From positions 1 to 64,000 of the forward strand of contig JAEWIX010000064.1 of the NCBI GenBank assembly GCA_023386885.1: a stretch of DNA of 64,000 bases, read 5' to 3'. Under the pieces are notes generated by a model. It saw only the letters and a program-made list of their open reading frames with translations. It was not told the DNA's origin and searched no databases. Positions 25,781 through 34,860 of the stretch are shown here, in pieces; positions within the stretch are counted from its first letter, which is position 1; every line of letters begins with the position of its first letter. The stretch comes from Pseudomonadota bacterium (GTDB lineage: Bacteria > Pseudomonadota > Alphaproteobacteria > Rhizobiales > Xanthobacteraceae). The position numbers and the translations under genes were made by a program.

Positions 25781-27280
25781 CTATATGCGATCGGGCAAAT
25801 TGCCGTCGTGGGCGAGATCGCTAAACCGGGTGAACTGACCTTCAAAGTGCAGTTCGACCGTTCCTGTGGGGCCGTGACGCTGCTTGCCGATGATCACTTC
25901 GGCCTTGCCATGGGCGAGATCCATTTCGGTCTGCCACTTTTCGTGCTCCGGCGTGCCGGGACGCGGCTCCTTGTTCTGCAGATAGTATTCCTCGCGATAG
26001 ACGAAGATCACCACGTCGGCGTCCTGCTCGATTGAGCCGGATTCACGAAGATCGGCGAGTTGCGGGCGCTTGTCGTCGCGGTTCTCGACCTGACGCGACA
26101 ATTGCGATAGCGCGATGATCGGGACGTTCAGCTCCTTTGCGAGTGCCTTCAGGCTGGTGGTGATCTCGGTGACTTCCTGCACGCGATTGTCCGAACGCTT
26201 GCCGGAGCCTTGCAGAAGCTGGATGTAGTCCACCATGATGACGTCGAGCCCTTTTTGCCGCTTCAGCCGGCGGGCGCGGGCGGTGAGTTGCGAGATCGAC
26301 AGGCCACCGGTTTCGTCGACGTAGAGCGGCAGGTGCTCGAGTTCGATGGTGTGGTCGCGGATTTTGTCGAATTCATTTTGGGTAATGCCGCCGCGGCGAA
26401 TGGTACTGGAGGCGATACCTGTCTGCTCGGCGAGAATACGGGTGGCGAGTTGTTCGGCCGACATTTCGCAGGAGAAGAAGCCGACGATGCCGCCATTGAC
26501 GGTTTTGCGCGTGCCGTCGGTTTGCAGTTCGTCGCGATGCGCGCGAGCGATATTGTAGGCGATGTTGGTGGCGAGCGCGGTTTTGCCCATGCCGGGGCGC
26601 CCGGCCAGCACCAGAAGGTCGGAACGCTGCAAGCCGCCCATCTTGGTGTCGAGATCGCGCAGGCCGGTGGCGATGCCGGATAGCCTTCCGTCGCGCTGAT
26701 AGGCGTTCGCTGCCATATCGAGGGCGACCTTCATGGCCTGTGAAAATCGCTGGAAACCGCCGTCATAGCGCCCGGACTCCGCGAGCTCGTACAACCGCCG
26801 CTCAGCATCCTCGATCTGGTTGCGCGGTGCGAAGTCGACCGGTGCGTCGAAGGCGACATTGACCATATCTTCGCCGATCCGGATCAGGTCGCGGCGCAAG
26901 GAGAGTTCGTAGATGGTCTGGCCGTAATCCTTGGCATTGATGATGGTGGTAGCTTCGGCCGCCAACCGTGCCAAATACTGGCCGACCGTCATGCCGCCGC
27001 CGAGATCGATGTCGGCCGGGAGGAACGTCTTCAACGTCACCGGTGTCGCCACCTTGCCGGCACGGATCAGGCTGCCGGCGGTCTCGAAGATCGTCTGATG
27101 AATCGGTTCGAAGAAATGCTTCGGTTCGAGAAAGTCGGAGACGCGGTAGAACGCATCGTTGTTGATCAGAATGGCGCCCAGCACGCTCTGCTCGGCTTCG
27201 ATGTTATGCGGCGCCGTCCGATACGTCGGGCTGGCGGCATCGGGAGCGAGCTTGAGAACGTTGGAATCGAGGGACGACAT
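25781..27280 (-). CDS. dnaB: Replicative DNA helicase DnaB
   Basis: Hexameric fork helicase of 499 aa. The N-terminal domain has PHNIEAEQSVLGAILINNDAF (residues 23-43) and the C-terminal RecA-like domain has Walker A GRPGMGKTALATN near residue 228, and Walker B DVIMVDYIQLL near 345. ALSQLSRQVENRDDKRPQLADLRESGSIEQDADVV is a near-universal DnaB block. No intein is present. It precedes alr on the same strand; upstream is a 556-bp gap holding its promoter. Confidence 0.97.
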   Translation of the reverse strand: MSSLDSNVLKLAPDAASPTYRTAPHNIEAEQSVLGAILINNDAFYRVSDFLEPKHFFEPIHQTIFETAGSLIRAGKVATPVTLKTFLPADIDLGGGMTVGQYLARLAAEATTIINAKDYGQTIYELSLRRDLIRIGEDMVNVAFDAPVDFAPRNQIEDAERRLYELAESGRYDGGFQRFSQAMKVALDMAANAYQRDGRLSGIATGLRDLDTKMGGLQRSDLLVLAGRPGMGKTALATNIAYNIARAHRDELQTDGTRKTVNGGIVGFFSCEMSAEQLATRILAEQTGIASSTIRRGGITQNEFDKIRDHTIELEHLPLYVDETGGLSISQLTARARRLKRQKGLDVIMVDYIQLLQGSGKRSDNRVQEVTEITTSLKALAKELNVPIIALSQLSRQVENRDDKRPQLADLRESGSIEQDADVVIFVYREEYYLQNKEPRPGTPEHEKWQTEMDLAHGKAEVIIGKQRHGPTGTVELHFEGQFTRFSDLAHDGNLPDRI

Positions 27281-27836
27281 GATGGACGATGGTTTCTCTC
27301 AGATGTGTCAGAAGCTGGGCTACTACTATAACAGGCCACGACTGGAAGTGCGGTCTGCGCACGCGGAAAAGGACGTCATCTGCCTTATTCACACGCTCGA
27401 CTAAAAAAACGCTGGGGAATGATTCTGCACGATCTTACCACTTGACGCTGGCGCTGTAGTCATTCACCGCCAAGCCGGGCCGTCGGCTGAACCATCCTTA
27501 CTTATTCCTCGACTAATATTCCGGAGATTGGCGGAACTTTGCCTGCGCATCAGGCGTTTGGACAATCCGCTGGCCGGAAAGCCCTTCGGGGTGAGGAGTT
27601 CACGTGGTCCGCAACGGGCAAATGTCGATTTCCGAGCGTTGGGATGGCTGGCTCACATCGCTCGTCGAGACGTTCGATTCGACAGTGGTCGACGAGCGCA
27701 CCGGACGATGTGCGCCGGTGTCATGCGTGAAAGCACGGAACGTGGTTCTTGCGCACCTGTCGCAGCCCAAAGATAAGCCGAAGGGTAGCCGACCCGAAGG
27801 GCCTCATGAGGTCTCTGACTTTCCGAGATATGACGT
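27281..27836. other. 556-bp intergenic region upstream of dnaB
   Basis: No confident gene. On the minus strand TATAGT (27339-27344 region) is a possible dnaB -10 box, without a clear -35. A plus-strand open frame from 27604 to 27915 has moderate codon bias over residues 7-50 but no recognisable domain and runs into the antisense of the cyclopropane synthase gene, so it was not called. Base composition is lower in GC near 27390-27440. Confidence 0.5.
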
Positions 27837-29087
27837 TTATTCGCCGGCGATCTGCAATCTGGGACGGCTCCCGCGTTCGATGCCGCGCAGTCTTGCTTCC
27901 TCGTGCATAATGTAATCGCGCGTGATCGGAACGATGCCTTGCCGTTTGGTGATCTGAATCTGGAAGTTCATCAGGTTCTGCTTGCGAAACGACATTTCCG
28001 AGGCCGCCAGATAAAACTCCCACATCCGAACGAAGCGCTCGTCGTAAAGTGCGGCCGCTTCCTCGCGCCGCGCCAGGAAGCGCTCGCGCCAAGCCTTCAG
28101 GGTTTCAGCGTAGTGCAGTCGCAATATCTCGATATCGCACACTAACAAGCCCGCACGCTCAATGGCGGGGAGAACTTCTGAAAGAGCCGGAATATAGCCG
28201 CCGGGAAAAATGTACTTCGCGATCCATGGGTTGGTGATGCCCGGACCTTCGGAGCGTCCGATCGAATGCAGCATCATCACGCCGTCGTTGGCGAGCAGTT
28301 CGGCGCAGCGCTTGAAGAATGTGTCATAGTGGTCGACGCCGACATGCTCGAACATCCCGACCGAAATGATGCGGTCGAACGGGCCGGGGACATCACGGTA
28401 GTCCTGCATCAGAAAGGTCGGCGCGGCGGCATGCGGGCGCTCGCTGGCGCGGGCCTGAGAGACGTCGAACTGTTCGCGCGACAACGTGATGCCGGTGACT
28501 TTAGCCGAAGCGATATCCGCCAGGTAAAGAGCAAGCCCACCCCAGCCGGATCCGATGTCGAGAATGCGTTGACCATTCGCCACCAGCAGTTTGGCGGCCA
28601 AATGTCGTTTCTTGGCGAGTTGGGCGTCGTCCAGCGAGGACTCCGGCGTCTCGAAGTAGGCGCAACTGTATTGCTTGTCGCTATCAAGGAAGAGCGAATA
28701 CAGCCGGCCGTCGAGGTCGTAGTGCCGTGCCACGTTATTTTTGGAGCGGCTGCGCGGATTGAATTGCTGGACGTTGCGGACGAGATAGCGCAGCCACCAC
28801 TGCAGCTTGGCCCAACGCGGCATCATATCGGGTTGGTCGAGGGCAACGGCCAGGACGCTGGCGATCGAGCCCTGTTCGACGACGAGGGTTCCTTCGGTAT
28901 AGACCTCGCCGAAGGCCATTTCGGGATCAAGCAGAACCTGTCTTTCCGCCGCGCGTGTCACGAAGCGTAGCGCGACAGGTTCTCCGGTGCCGTCACCACA
29001 TCTGAAGCGAAAGCCGCTTGCGGTTGTAACGATCATCGTCCCACGCCGGATATACCGGCTGAGAAAAAACTGTAACAAACGGTCCAT
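27837..29087 (-). CDS. cfa: Cyclopropane-fatty-acyl-phospholipid synthase
   Basis: SAM-dependent enzyme of 416 aa that adds a methylene bridge to unsaturated acyl chains of membrane phospholipids. The N-terminal lipid-binding domain is followed by NVARHYDLDGRLYSLFLD near residue 120, YSCAYFETPESSLDDAQ, the SAM motif LDIGSGWGGLALYLA near residues 175-190 and HVGVDHYDTFF. The active-site Cys lies in YSCAYF. The ATG at 29087 is taken over a GTG nine bases upstream, with GGTGG weakly resembling a ribosome site. It is a lone gene between dnaB and a cytochrome-like gene. Confidence 0.93.
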   Translation of the reverse strand: MDRLLQFFLSRYIRRGTMIVTTASGFRFRCGDGTGEPVALRFVTRAAERQVLLDPEMAFGEVYTEGTLVVEQGSIASVLAVALDQPDMMPRWAKLQWWLRYLVRNVQQFNPRSRSKNNVARHYDLDGRLYSLFLDSDKQYSCAYFETPESSLDDAQLAKKRHLAAKLLVANGQRILDIGSGWGGLALYLADIASAKVTGITLSREQFDVSQARASERPHAAAPTFLMQDYRDVPGPFDRIISVGMFEHVGVDHYDTFFKRCAELLANDGVMMLHSIGRSEGPGITNPWIAKYIFPGGYIPALSEVLPAIERAGLLVCDIEILRLHYAETLKAWRERFLARREEAAALYDERFVRMWEFYLAASEMSFRKQNLMNFQIQITKRQGIVPITRDYIMHEEARLRGIERGSRPRLQIAGE

Positions 29088-29496
29088 CGCCACCACCCAA
29101 CGGCCGATCAGACAAGCGCCAGAGGTGCGGGTCCGTCATTGTTGGGGCGAACCCTGTGCAGTCTGGCGCATTTGAAGATAGTAATGTCGGCGTTTGCCTA
29201 GTTCCAGTGCCTTGGCTGCACATGCGATATCCCAAATCGCCATGCGTCGGCATTCAATTCATCCGCATGTGTGCTTCCATTCGCGTCGCAATAAGATAAA
29301 AGATGCGTGTCGCGCGGGACGTGACGGCCCGATCCCTGGGACGTTCACCGCGGATTTGGACGCCGACGACGTCTCTGGATTTGGACATCTGTAGATTTGT
29401 AAGCGTACCAGTGCGGGTCGATATCTGCTTTGCTGCATCGCGGCAATGTGAGGACGACGTCTCGCAGCAATGACGGTTTCGACATTGGAGGATGGA
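29088..29496. other. 409-bp divergent intergenic region
   Basis: Lies between the divergent cfa and cytochrome-c-like genes. It must hold both promoters, but I see no strong -10/-35 pair, no inverted repeat longer than 7 bp and no gene. Confidence 0.5.
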
Positions 29497-30234
29497 ATGC
29501 TTGGCCGGACGCTTGGTTCCGCCGCATTGGCGATTGCAGTTTGCTTTTCAGTTCAGGTACCGGCGCGGGCACAAAACCTTGAAGCCGGCAAAAGCCCGGC
29601 GCAAATTTTCAACGGGGCATGCACGGTATGCCACAAGAGTCCTCGGGGGCTCGTAAAGTCGGTGCCGCCAGGGTCGTTGCCGGGCTTCTTGCGGCAGCAT
29701 TACACCACCAGCAGCGATATGGCCGGTGCTCTCAGCAGCTATCTGTTGGCCAATGGAGGGATTGACCGTCGGCCCAGCGCCGAAAAGCCTCGGCGCGGTC
29801 GAGAGGCGGCACCCGCCGTTGCTACGCCAGCGCCTGCGCAAAACAACTGGTGGCCATTCCGCAGCCAACCGCCCGCGCAAAGCGCCGATGGTGTGGGAGA
29901 CGCAGGGCATCATTCCGGCCGCAAATCAAGCAAGCACCGGAAGAAGAGCAAGGCTGCCAAGAGCAAATCGCATCAGGAGAATGCGCCGTCTCATAACGCC
30001 CCTGGAAGCGAGAGCGCCAAGCCGGAAAGCACGAGTTCTCACGCACCGAAAGCGGAGCAGGAGAACAGCGCGCAGCGGCCCGATCCGGTGCCCGCGGTGA
30101 CACCGGCAGCGGAGCCCAAGGCTTCCGAAACTAAGTCTTCCGAGCCGAGTTCGGCTACGCCTCATGCTTCCGAAACGAAGCCGGCCGAACCAAAGAGTTC
30201 GGAGTCCAAACCGTCGGATTCAAAAGCCGACTGA
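29497..30234 (+). CDS. Single-heme cytochrome-c-like exported protein with charged low-complexity tail
   Basis: A 245-aa protein. A signal peptide (residues 1-26, ending VPARAQ) precedes a short domain with the heme-attachment motif CTVCH at residues 42-46, and SSDM (Met75) is a possible distal heme ligand before SSYLLANGG. From residue 95 on the chain is low complexity: Pro/Ala, then Lys/Ser/Glu/Pro blocks with repeated SETK, AEPK and SEPS units. GGAGG lies 5 bases before the ATG at 29497, so the earlier ATG at 29470 was rejected. No respiratory genes are adjacent. The function is unknown; an electron-transfer or sulfur-oxidation partner role is only possible. Confidence 0.75.
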   Translation: MLGRTLGSAALAIAVCFSVQVPARAQNLEAGKSPAQIFNGACTVCHKSPRGLVKSVPPGSLPGFLRQHYTTSSDMAGALSSYLLANGGIDRRPSAEKPRRGREAAPAVATPAPAQNNWWPFRSQPPAQSADGVGDAGHHSGRKSSKHRKKSKAAKSKSHQENAPSHNAPGSESAKPESTSSHAPKAEQENSAQRPDPVPAVTPAAEPKASETKSSEPSSATPHASETKPAEPKSSESKPSDSKAD

Positions 30235-30293
30235 TGAATCTTCGCGATACATGACGAAGATAAAGGCTAAAAAATACTATAAATAACAAATAG

Positions 30294-30342
30294 AAATGGC
30301 CAGACTCCAACCTGAAATATCAGGTGTCGAGTCTGGCCATTT
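30294..30342 (-). terminator. Strong terminator after rplI
   Basis: AAATGGCCAGACTC (30294-30307) pairs with GAGTCTGGCCATTT (30329-30342), with a nested CCTGA-AATA-TCAGG hairpin in the loop. On the minus strand the stem is followed by a T-rich tract (TTCTATTTGTTAT). It lies 17 bp past the rplI stop and could also stop the converging cytochrome-like gene. Confidence 0.75.
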
Positions 30343-30358
30343 GACGCTGTATGAAAGC

Positions 30359-30961
30359 TTACGACTCCGAAGTCTCGGCGCCCTCAGCGCGTTCGTCGTC
30401 CTGCTGCGCTTCCGGATCGAAGAATTCACCGGCTGCGGCCAGCGCTTCGGCGGCGGCGTCGAGATCTTCCTGACGGCTGCTGACGTCTTCGCCACGATTG
30501 ATGCGCTCGGCTTCGTCGGCGCTGCGGGCGACGGTGACGCTCACCGACACTTCGACCTCGGGATGAACGGCGATGGAAACGCCATGCTGGCCGATGGTCT
30601 TGATCGGGTGGTCGAGCAGCACCTGGCTGCGGCTCAGCGTGATGCCGTCGCTTTCGAACGACGCCATGATGTCGCGCACCGACACCGATCCGAACAACTG
30701 GCCGGTTTCGGAAGCCTGACGCAGGATGACGACGTTACGGCCGTCGATCTTCTCGGCAACCTTGGTGGCTTCGCCCTTGGCCTTCAGGTTGCGGGCTTCG
30801 AGGTCGGCCTTCATGCCGTCGAACTTGGCCCGGTTGTCGGCGGTGGCGCGCAGCGCCTTGTTGCGCGGCAGCAGGAAGTTGCGGGCAAAGCCGTCCTTAA
30901 CGCGGACGACGTCGCCCATCTGGCCGAGCTTGGCAACACGTTCGAGTAGAATGACTTCCAT
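30359..30961 (-). CDS. rplI: 50S ribosomal protein L9
   Basis: Large-subunit ribosomal protein of 200 aa, longer than the roughly 150 aa of E. coli L9. The N-domain signature MEVILLERVAKLGQMGDVVRVKDGFARNFLLP is complete, followed by the long connecting helix (LKAKGEATKVAEKIDG) and the C-domain HPIKTIGQHGV. The last 45 residues form an acidic extension (EDLDAAAEALAAAGEFFDPEAQQDDERAEGAETSES), usual in this bacterial group. It is the last gene of rpsF-rpsR-DUF2232-rplI. Confidence 0.97.
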   Translation of the reverse strand: MEVILLERVAKLGQMGDVVRVKDGFARNFLLPRNKALRATADNRAKFDGMKADLEARNLKAKGEATKVAEKIDGRNVVILRQASETGQLFGSVSVRDIMASFESDGITLSRSQVLLDHPIKTIGQHGVSIAVHPEVEVSVSVTVARSADEAERINRGEDVSSRQEDLDAAAEALAAAGEFFDPEAQQDDERAEGAETSES

Positions 30962-31000
30962 GATGGATCTCCTGTTTGAAGTGACGTTCGGTTGATGTGA

Positions 31001-31963
31001 TCAGGTAGAGGAAAGGGGTGGCGGCTTGCGTTGCAGGTAGCGTTGGCGGATTCCGAAGAAGGCGTCGGCAATACCGAGCGCGATGATGGCGATGACGGGC
31101 CAGCCGAACACCAGCACCAGCGCATAGGCGAAGCTGAGAACGACGCCGCGGCTTTTGATGCCCAGCGTGACGGTGTGCAGGACGGCAAAGCCTGTCAGGG
31201 CGTAGCCCAGCATCAGTGCCGCAGTGACGATCTGCGCGAGCAGCGCCAGCAGCCCGCCGGTGAAGCAGAGCGCCAGCGCAACAAACAGCGCTACCAATGT
31301 CATCGGCGGCATGTTGACGTCACGCAGCACCGGCCAAGGGCGCCGCAACCGTCCCGATGCCGACGTGACATAGGCGGCGATCCAGACATTCAGCGTGAGC
31401 GTCATCATGGCAATGATGGCGGCCGCCGCCGGCGCGATGGTCGCGAGGGCATCGATGATCTGTGTCGACTCGGCAGGAGCGGACGGCATCTGCATGATGC
31501 GTCCAAGGCCAAGGCGTAGCCCGGCGATGATGGTCTCGCTGTCGGTGCCGAGTGTGAGCAGCGCTGAAACCGTGGTGAGTGCGGCAAATGCCGCGATCCA
31601 GAGCAGAAGACGCCCGACGGGATACCATTCGACCGCTTCAGCGGAGGCCCCAGGGCCTGTGGACTGAGGTGCTGTTATGGGCCGTCCCAGCAGAACGAGA
31701 CGGCCGAGCCACCATGCCGGCAGCGCAACCGCCAGCAGGAAGGCGACCAGATAGGGCAGGCTGAAAATCAGGCCGAGGGCACCGCCTGCCAGCACACCGC
31801 CGATTGCGGCGCCGGCCGGTCCCCAACCTATCGCGGCCAACATCAGCGGCAACGGTGCGAGATAAAACAGCAATAGTGAGATGAGCGCCCCCGAACTGAT
31901 CGAGGCGAACATCAGCGCTGAAGCGCAGCCGGCAGCAATGGCGATGAGAAGGCCGATCATCAT
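31001..31963 (-). CDS. DUF2232 family membrane protein
   Basis: A 320-aa inner-membrane protein with about eight hydrophobic segments, starting MMIGLLIAIAAGCASALMFA. It matches the DUF2232 (YybS-like) layout, which in alphaproteobacteria lies between rpsR and rplI as here. No catalytic motif is visible. The operon position suggests co-expression with ribosomal proteins, but its function is unknown. Confidence 0.85.
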   Translation of the reverse strand: MMIGLLIAIAAGCASALMFASISSGALISLLLFYLAPLPLMLAAIGWGPAGAAIGGVLAGGALGLIFSLPYLVAFLLAVALPAWWLGRLVLLGRPITAPQSTGPGASAEAVEWYPVGRLLLWIAAFAALTTVSALLTLGTDSETIIAGLRLGLGRIMQMPSAPAESTQIIDALATIAPAAAAIIAMMTLTLNVWIAAYVTSASGRLRRPWPVLRDVNMPPMTLVALFVALALCFTGGLLALLAQIVTAALMLGYALTGFAVLHTVTLGIKSRGVVLSFAYALVLVFGWPVIAIIALGIADAFFGIRQRYLQRKPPPLSST

Positions 31964-32090
31964 GAGCTGTCCCGCCCCCTTCGAGCGGTTAGAGGCGATA
32001 AGGCCCCAACTGTCGGCTGCCGGTGTCCCGGGAGCCTTATGAAAGTTTCAAGAAGTTGGCCGCGGCGCGAACGCCACGGCCGGTATCGAT

Positions 32091-32330
32091 TTAGCGGATC
32101 ACGTACGGAAGCAGGCCGAGGAAACGGGCGCGCTTGATGGCGCGGGCCAGTTCACGCTGCTTCTTGGCGGAGACAGCCGTGATGCGGCTCGGCACGATCT
32201 TGCCGCGCTCGGAAACGTAACGCATCAGCAGCTTGGAATCCTTGTAGTCGATCTTCGGCGCATTCGGACCCGTGAACGGGCAGGTCTTGCGACGGCGGAA
32301 AAACGGACGGCGAGCACCTGCATCAGCCAT
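32091..32330 (-). CDS. rpsR: 30S ribosomal protein S18
   Basis: Small-subunit protein of 79 aa that binds S6 and 16S rRNA. The sequence RRPFFRRRKTCPFTGPNAPKIDYKD and the C-terminal KKQRELARAIKRARFLGLLPYV are conserved S18 features. GGAG is 8 bases before the ATG at 32330; the ATG two codons earlier would put it only 2 bases away. It follows rpsF by 5 bp. Confidence 0.97.
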   Translation of the reverse strand: MADAGARRPFFRRRKTCPFTGPNAPKIDYKDSKLLMRYVSERGKIVPSRITAVSAKKQRELARAIKRARFLGLLPYVIR

Positions 32331-32335
32331 GGTCA

Positions 32336-32791
32336 TTACTCCTGAGAAGCTGCTGCGGAAGCGTCGGCGTCTTCGCGCGGACGGCGCGGACCACGATCGC
32401 CACGGAAGCCACCGCCTTCACGGTCGCCGCGGAAGCCGCCGCCACGGTCGTCACGATCACGGTCGCGGTCGGCCTTGCGCATCATCGCTGACGGGCCTTC
32501 CTCGAGCTCCTCGACGCGAACGGTCAAGTAGCGGATGACGTCTTCGTTGATGCGCTCCTGACGCTCGATCTCGGCGACCACGGCCGCCGGGCCATCGATG
32601 TTGAGCAGCACGAAGTGCGCCTTGCGATTCTTGTTCATGCGGTAGGTGAGGGAGCGCACGCCCCAGTTCTCGGTCTTGGCGACCTTGCCCCCGAGGCTTT
32701 CGATCACGCCGGTGATCTGCGTGGTCAGTTCCTCGACCTGCTGGGCGCTCGCATCCTGACGCGCGAGAAAAACATGCTCATAAAGAGGCAT
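32336..32791 (-). CDS. rpsF: 30S ribosomal protein S6 with RGG-like tail
   Basis: A 151-aa S6: the ferredoxin-like domain MPLYEHVFLARQDASAQQVE, then NWGVRSLTYRMNKNRKAHF and RYLTVRVEELEEGPSAMMRK is complete by about residue 105. The C-terminus is a charged Gly/Arg/Asp extension with two GGGFRGDR units and a final acidic segment. GGAAAGGA precedes the ATG at 32791; the open frame upstream is not used. Promoter-like TTGCAA-N16-TATAAA lies 190 bp upstream, leaving a long leader where S6:S18 autoregulation could act. Confidence 0.96.
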   Translation of the reverse strand: MPLYEHVFLARQDASAQQVEELTTQITGVIESLGGKVAKTENWGVRSLTYRMNKNRKAHFVLLNIDGPAAVVAEIERQERINEDVIRYLTVRVEELEEGPSAMMRKADRDRDRDDRGGGFRGDREGGGFRGDRGPRRPREDADASAAASQE

Positions 32792-33129
32792 GGGTGTCCT
32801 TTCCAATGTTAGCGCGGTTCCCGGCGGCAAGCCCCTCGAACCCTTCGGAAAGGACTCGAACGCTCAGAAGGCGGAAGCACGGGACGTCGGGCCGATTGGC
32901 CCTATCTCATCACGATCGTTGAAATGAACATGCCGAGATCGTCCGTTCAGCTCCCGGCCGGGATCCACGGATCGCGCGGTTTATACGGATTTCGGCACGC
33001 TTTGCAAGGGAAAGCGGTGCGAAACGGTGGTTTTATGGCTGAATGGACAGGCGGCGCATGGGCACCTCCTTGACATAAAGCCCGGTGCCAGTGTCTCTCG
33101 GCCTTCACTTCGAGATTTTAGGGGCGCAA
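32792..33129. other. 338-bp divergent region between rpsF and fabD
   Basis: Contains the rpsF promoter candidate (separate entry) and must contain the fabD promoter. TTGACA at 33070-33075 is a perfect -35 hexamer on the plus strand, but no good -10 follows at 16-18 bp. No gene seen. Confidence 0.5.
32980..33007 (-). promoter_or_regulatory. Candidate promoter of the rpsF operon
   Basis: On the minus strand TTGCAA (33007-33002), a 16-bp spacer and TATAAA (32985-32980) fit a housekeeping sigma-70 promoter: -10 matches 5 of 6 and -35 matches 4 of 6. It is about 190 bp upstream of the rpsF start, leaving an approximately 180-nt leader. Inferred from sequence only. Confidence 0.5.
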
Positions 33130-34089
33130 ATGACCGCAGCATTCACCTTCCCGGGGCAAGGTTCCCAGACGGTCGGCATGGGCAAGGCCCTTGCGGATGC
33201 CTTTCCCGCCGCCCGCGCGGTGTTCGAGGAAGTCGATGCGGCGCTGGGAGAGAAACTCAGCGCTATCATCTGGGAAGGTCCGGGCGAGACCTTGCAACTG
33301 ACGGAAAACGCCCAGCCGGCGCTGATGGCGGTGTCGCTGGCGACGCTGCGGGTGCTGGAGGCGGAAGCCGGGGTTTCGGTTGCGCGGGATGCGGCTTTCG
33401 TGGCCGGACACTCGTTGGGTGAATATTCGGCTTTGGCGGCGGCGGGCAGCTTTTCTATCAGCGATACCGCCCGCTTGCTGCGGACGCGCGGCCTTGCGAT
33501 GCAAAAGGCGGTTCCGGTCGGCGTCGGCGCCATGGCGGCCCTGCTGGGGCTCGATTACGAGACGGCGGTGGCCGTTGCCGAGGAAGCGGCTCAAGGGGAG
33601 GTCTGCCAGGCCGCCAACGACAACGGCGGCGGCCAAGTGGTGGTGTCCGGCGACAAGGCTGCGGTCGAGCGGGCAACAGAGATCGCCAAGGGCAAGGGCG
33701 CCAAGCGGGCTATGCTGTTGCCCGTGTCCGCACCGTTCCATTGTCGTCTGATGCAGCCAGCCGCCGAGGTGATGGCCAAGGCGCTGTCCGAAGTGACCGT
33801 CAATCGTCCCGCGGTGCCGCTGGTGTCGAATGTGCTGGCCGCGCCGATCTCCGATCCCGAGGAAATTCGCAAGCGGCTCGTCGAGCAGGTCACCGGCACC
33901 GTTCGCTGGCGGGAATCGGTGGCCTATATGGCCGGACAGGGTGTGACGCATTTCTTCGAGATCGGTGCAGGCAAGGTGCTGAGCGGTCTGGTCAAGCGAA
34001 TCGCCGACGGAGCCGTCGGCGTCGCCATTAGTGGCCCGAACGATATCGCGACTGCCAGGGATGCGTTGGCTGCGGCGCGCGCCGTTTGA
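33130..34089 (+). CDS. fabD: Malonyl-CoA:ACP transacylase
   Basis: Transfers malonyl from CoA to acyl carrier protein in fatty-acid synthesis; 319 aa. FTFPGQGSQTVGMG at residues 5-18 and the nucleophile elbow GHSLGEYSA near residue 95 are complete, and the catalytic His lies in SAPFHCRLM near residue 205. The ATG at 33130 is the standard start; the open frame extends 15 codons upstream without homology. It leads the fabD-fabG-acpP-fabF series. Confidence 0.96.
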   Translation: MTAAFTFPGQGSQTVGMGKALADAFPAARAVFEEVDAALGEKLSAIIWEGPGETLQLTENAQPALMAVSLATLRVLEAEAGVSVARDAAFVAGHSLGEYSALAAAGSFSISDTARLLRTRGLAMQKAVPVGVGAMAALLGLDYETAVAVAEEAAQGEVCQAANDNGGGQVVVSGDKAAVERATEIAKGKGAKRAMLLPVSAPFHCRLMQPAAEVMAKALSEVTVNRPAVPLVSNVLAAPISDPEEIRKRLVEQVTGTVRWRESVAYMAGQGVTHFFEIGAGKVLSGLVKRIADGAVGVAISGPNDIATARDALAAARAV

Positions 34090-34122
34090 ATTGAGCGGCG
34101 TGGCCGCACGAAGGAGAATTCG

Positions 34123-34860
34123 ATGTTCGATCTGACTGGCAAAACCGCGCTCGTCACCGGCGCGAGCGGTGGTATCGGCGGGGCAATCGCCAAGGCGCTG
34201 TACGCGCAAGGCGCGACGGTCACGGTATCCGGAACGCGGCGCGAACAGCTCGACAAGCTGGCCGGCGAACTCGGCGATCGCAGCCATGTCCTGCCCTGCA
34301 ATCTGGCTGACAGCGCCGACGTCGAGGCATTGGTGCCGGCGGCTGAGAAGGCCATGGGGCAACTCGATATTCTCATCTGCAATGCCGGCATCACCCGCGA
34401 CAATCTGTTCGTGCAATTGCGCGACGAAGATTGGGACGATGTCATCAAGGTCAATCTCACCGCGACTTTTCGTCTGACGCGTGCCGCCACCAAGTTGATG
34501 ATGCGCAAGCGGTTCGGTCGCATCATCGCGATCACGTCGGTGGTCGGCGTCACCGGCAATCCGGGACAGGGCAATTATACCGCCTCAAAAGCCGGTCTGA
34601 TCGGTATGATCAAGACGCTGGGCGCTGAATATGCCCGCCGTAACGTCACCGCGAACTGCATTGCGCCGGGGTTCATCGCGACGCCGATGACCGATGTGCT
34701 CAATGATAAGCAGCGCGAGACGATCCTGACCAAGGTTCCCGCCGGCCGGCTCGGTTCACCGGACGACATTGCCGCAGCCGCGGTCTATCTGAGCTCGAAC
34801 GAAGCTGCCTACGTCACGGGCCAAACCATTCACGTCAATGGTGGAATGGCGATGATCTGA
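34123..34860 (+). CDS. fabG: 3-oxoacyl-ACP reductase
   Basis: NADPH-dependent reductase of fatty-acid synthesis, 245 aa. TGASGGIGGAIAKAL at residues 12-26, NAGITRDNLFVQL near 86, Ser near 138 and YTASKAG near 151 give the SDR catalytic set. An AAGGAGAA ribosome site lies just before the ATG. It sits 33 bp after fabD and before acpP, the typical cluster. Confidence 0.96.
   Translation: MFDLTGKTALVTGASGGIGGAIAKALYAQGATVTVSGTRREQLDKLAGELGDRSHVLPCNLADSADVEALVPAAEKAMGQLDILICNAGITRDNLFVQLRDEDWDDVIKVNLTATFRLTRAATKLMMRKRFGRIIAITSVVGVTGNPGQGNYTASKAGLIGMIKTLGAEYARRNVTANCIAPGFIATPMTDVLNDKQRETILTKVPAGRLGSPDDIAAAAVYLSSNEAAYVTGQTIHVNGGMAMI

Noticed and set aside
27604..27915. A 103-codon open frame upstream of dnaB
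   Set aside because: Only moderate codon bias, no similarity I recognise, and its end overlaps the cfa 3' end on the other strand.
33070..33098. TTGACA as a fabD promoter
   Set aside because: The -35 is perfect but no acceptable -10 hexamer follows at 15-19 bp.
33118..34416. A 432-codon open frame opposite fabD and fabG
   Set aside because: Antisense of two certain genes; composition typical of high-GC shadows.
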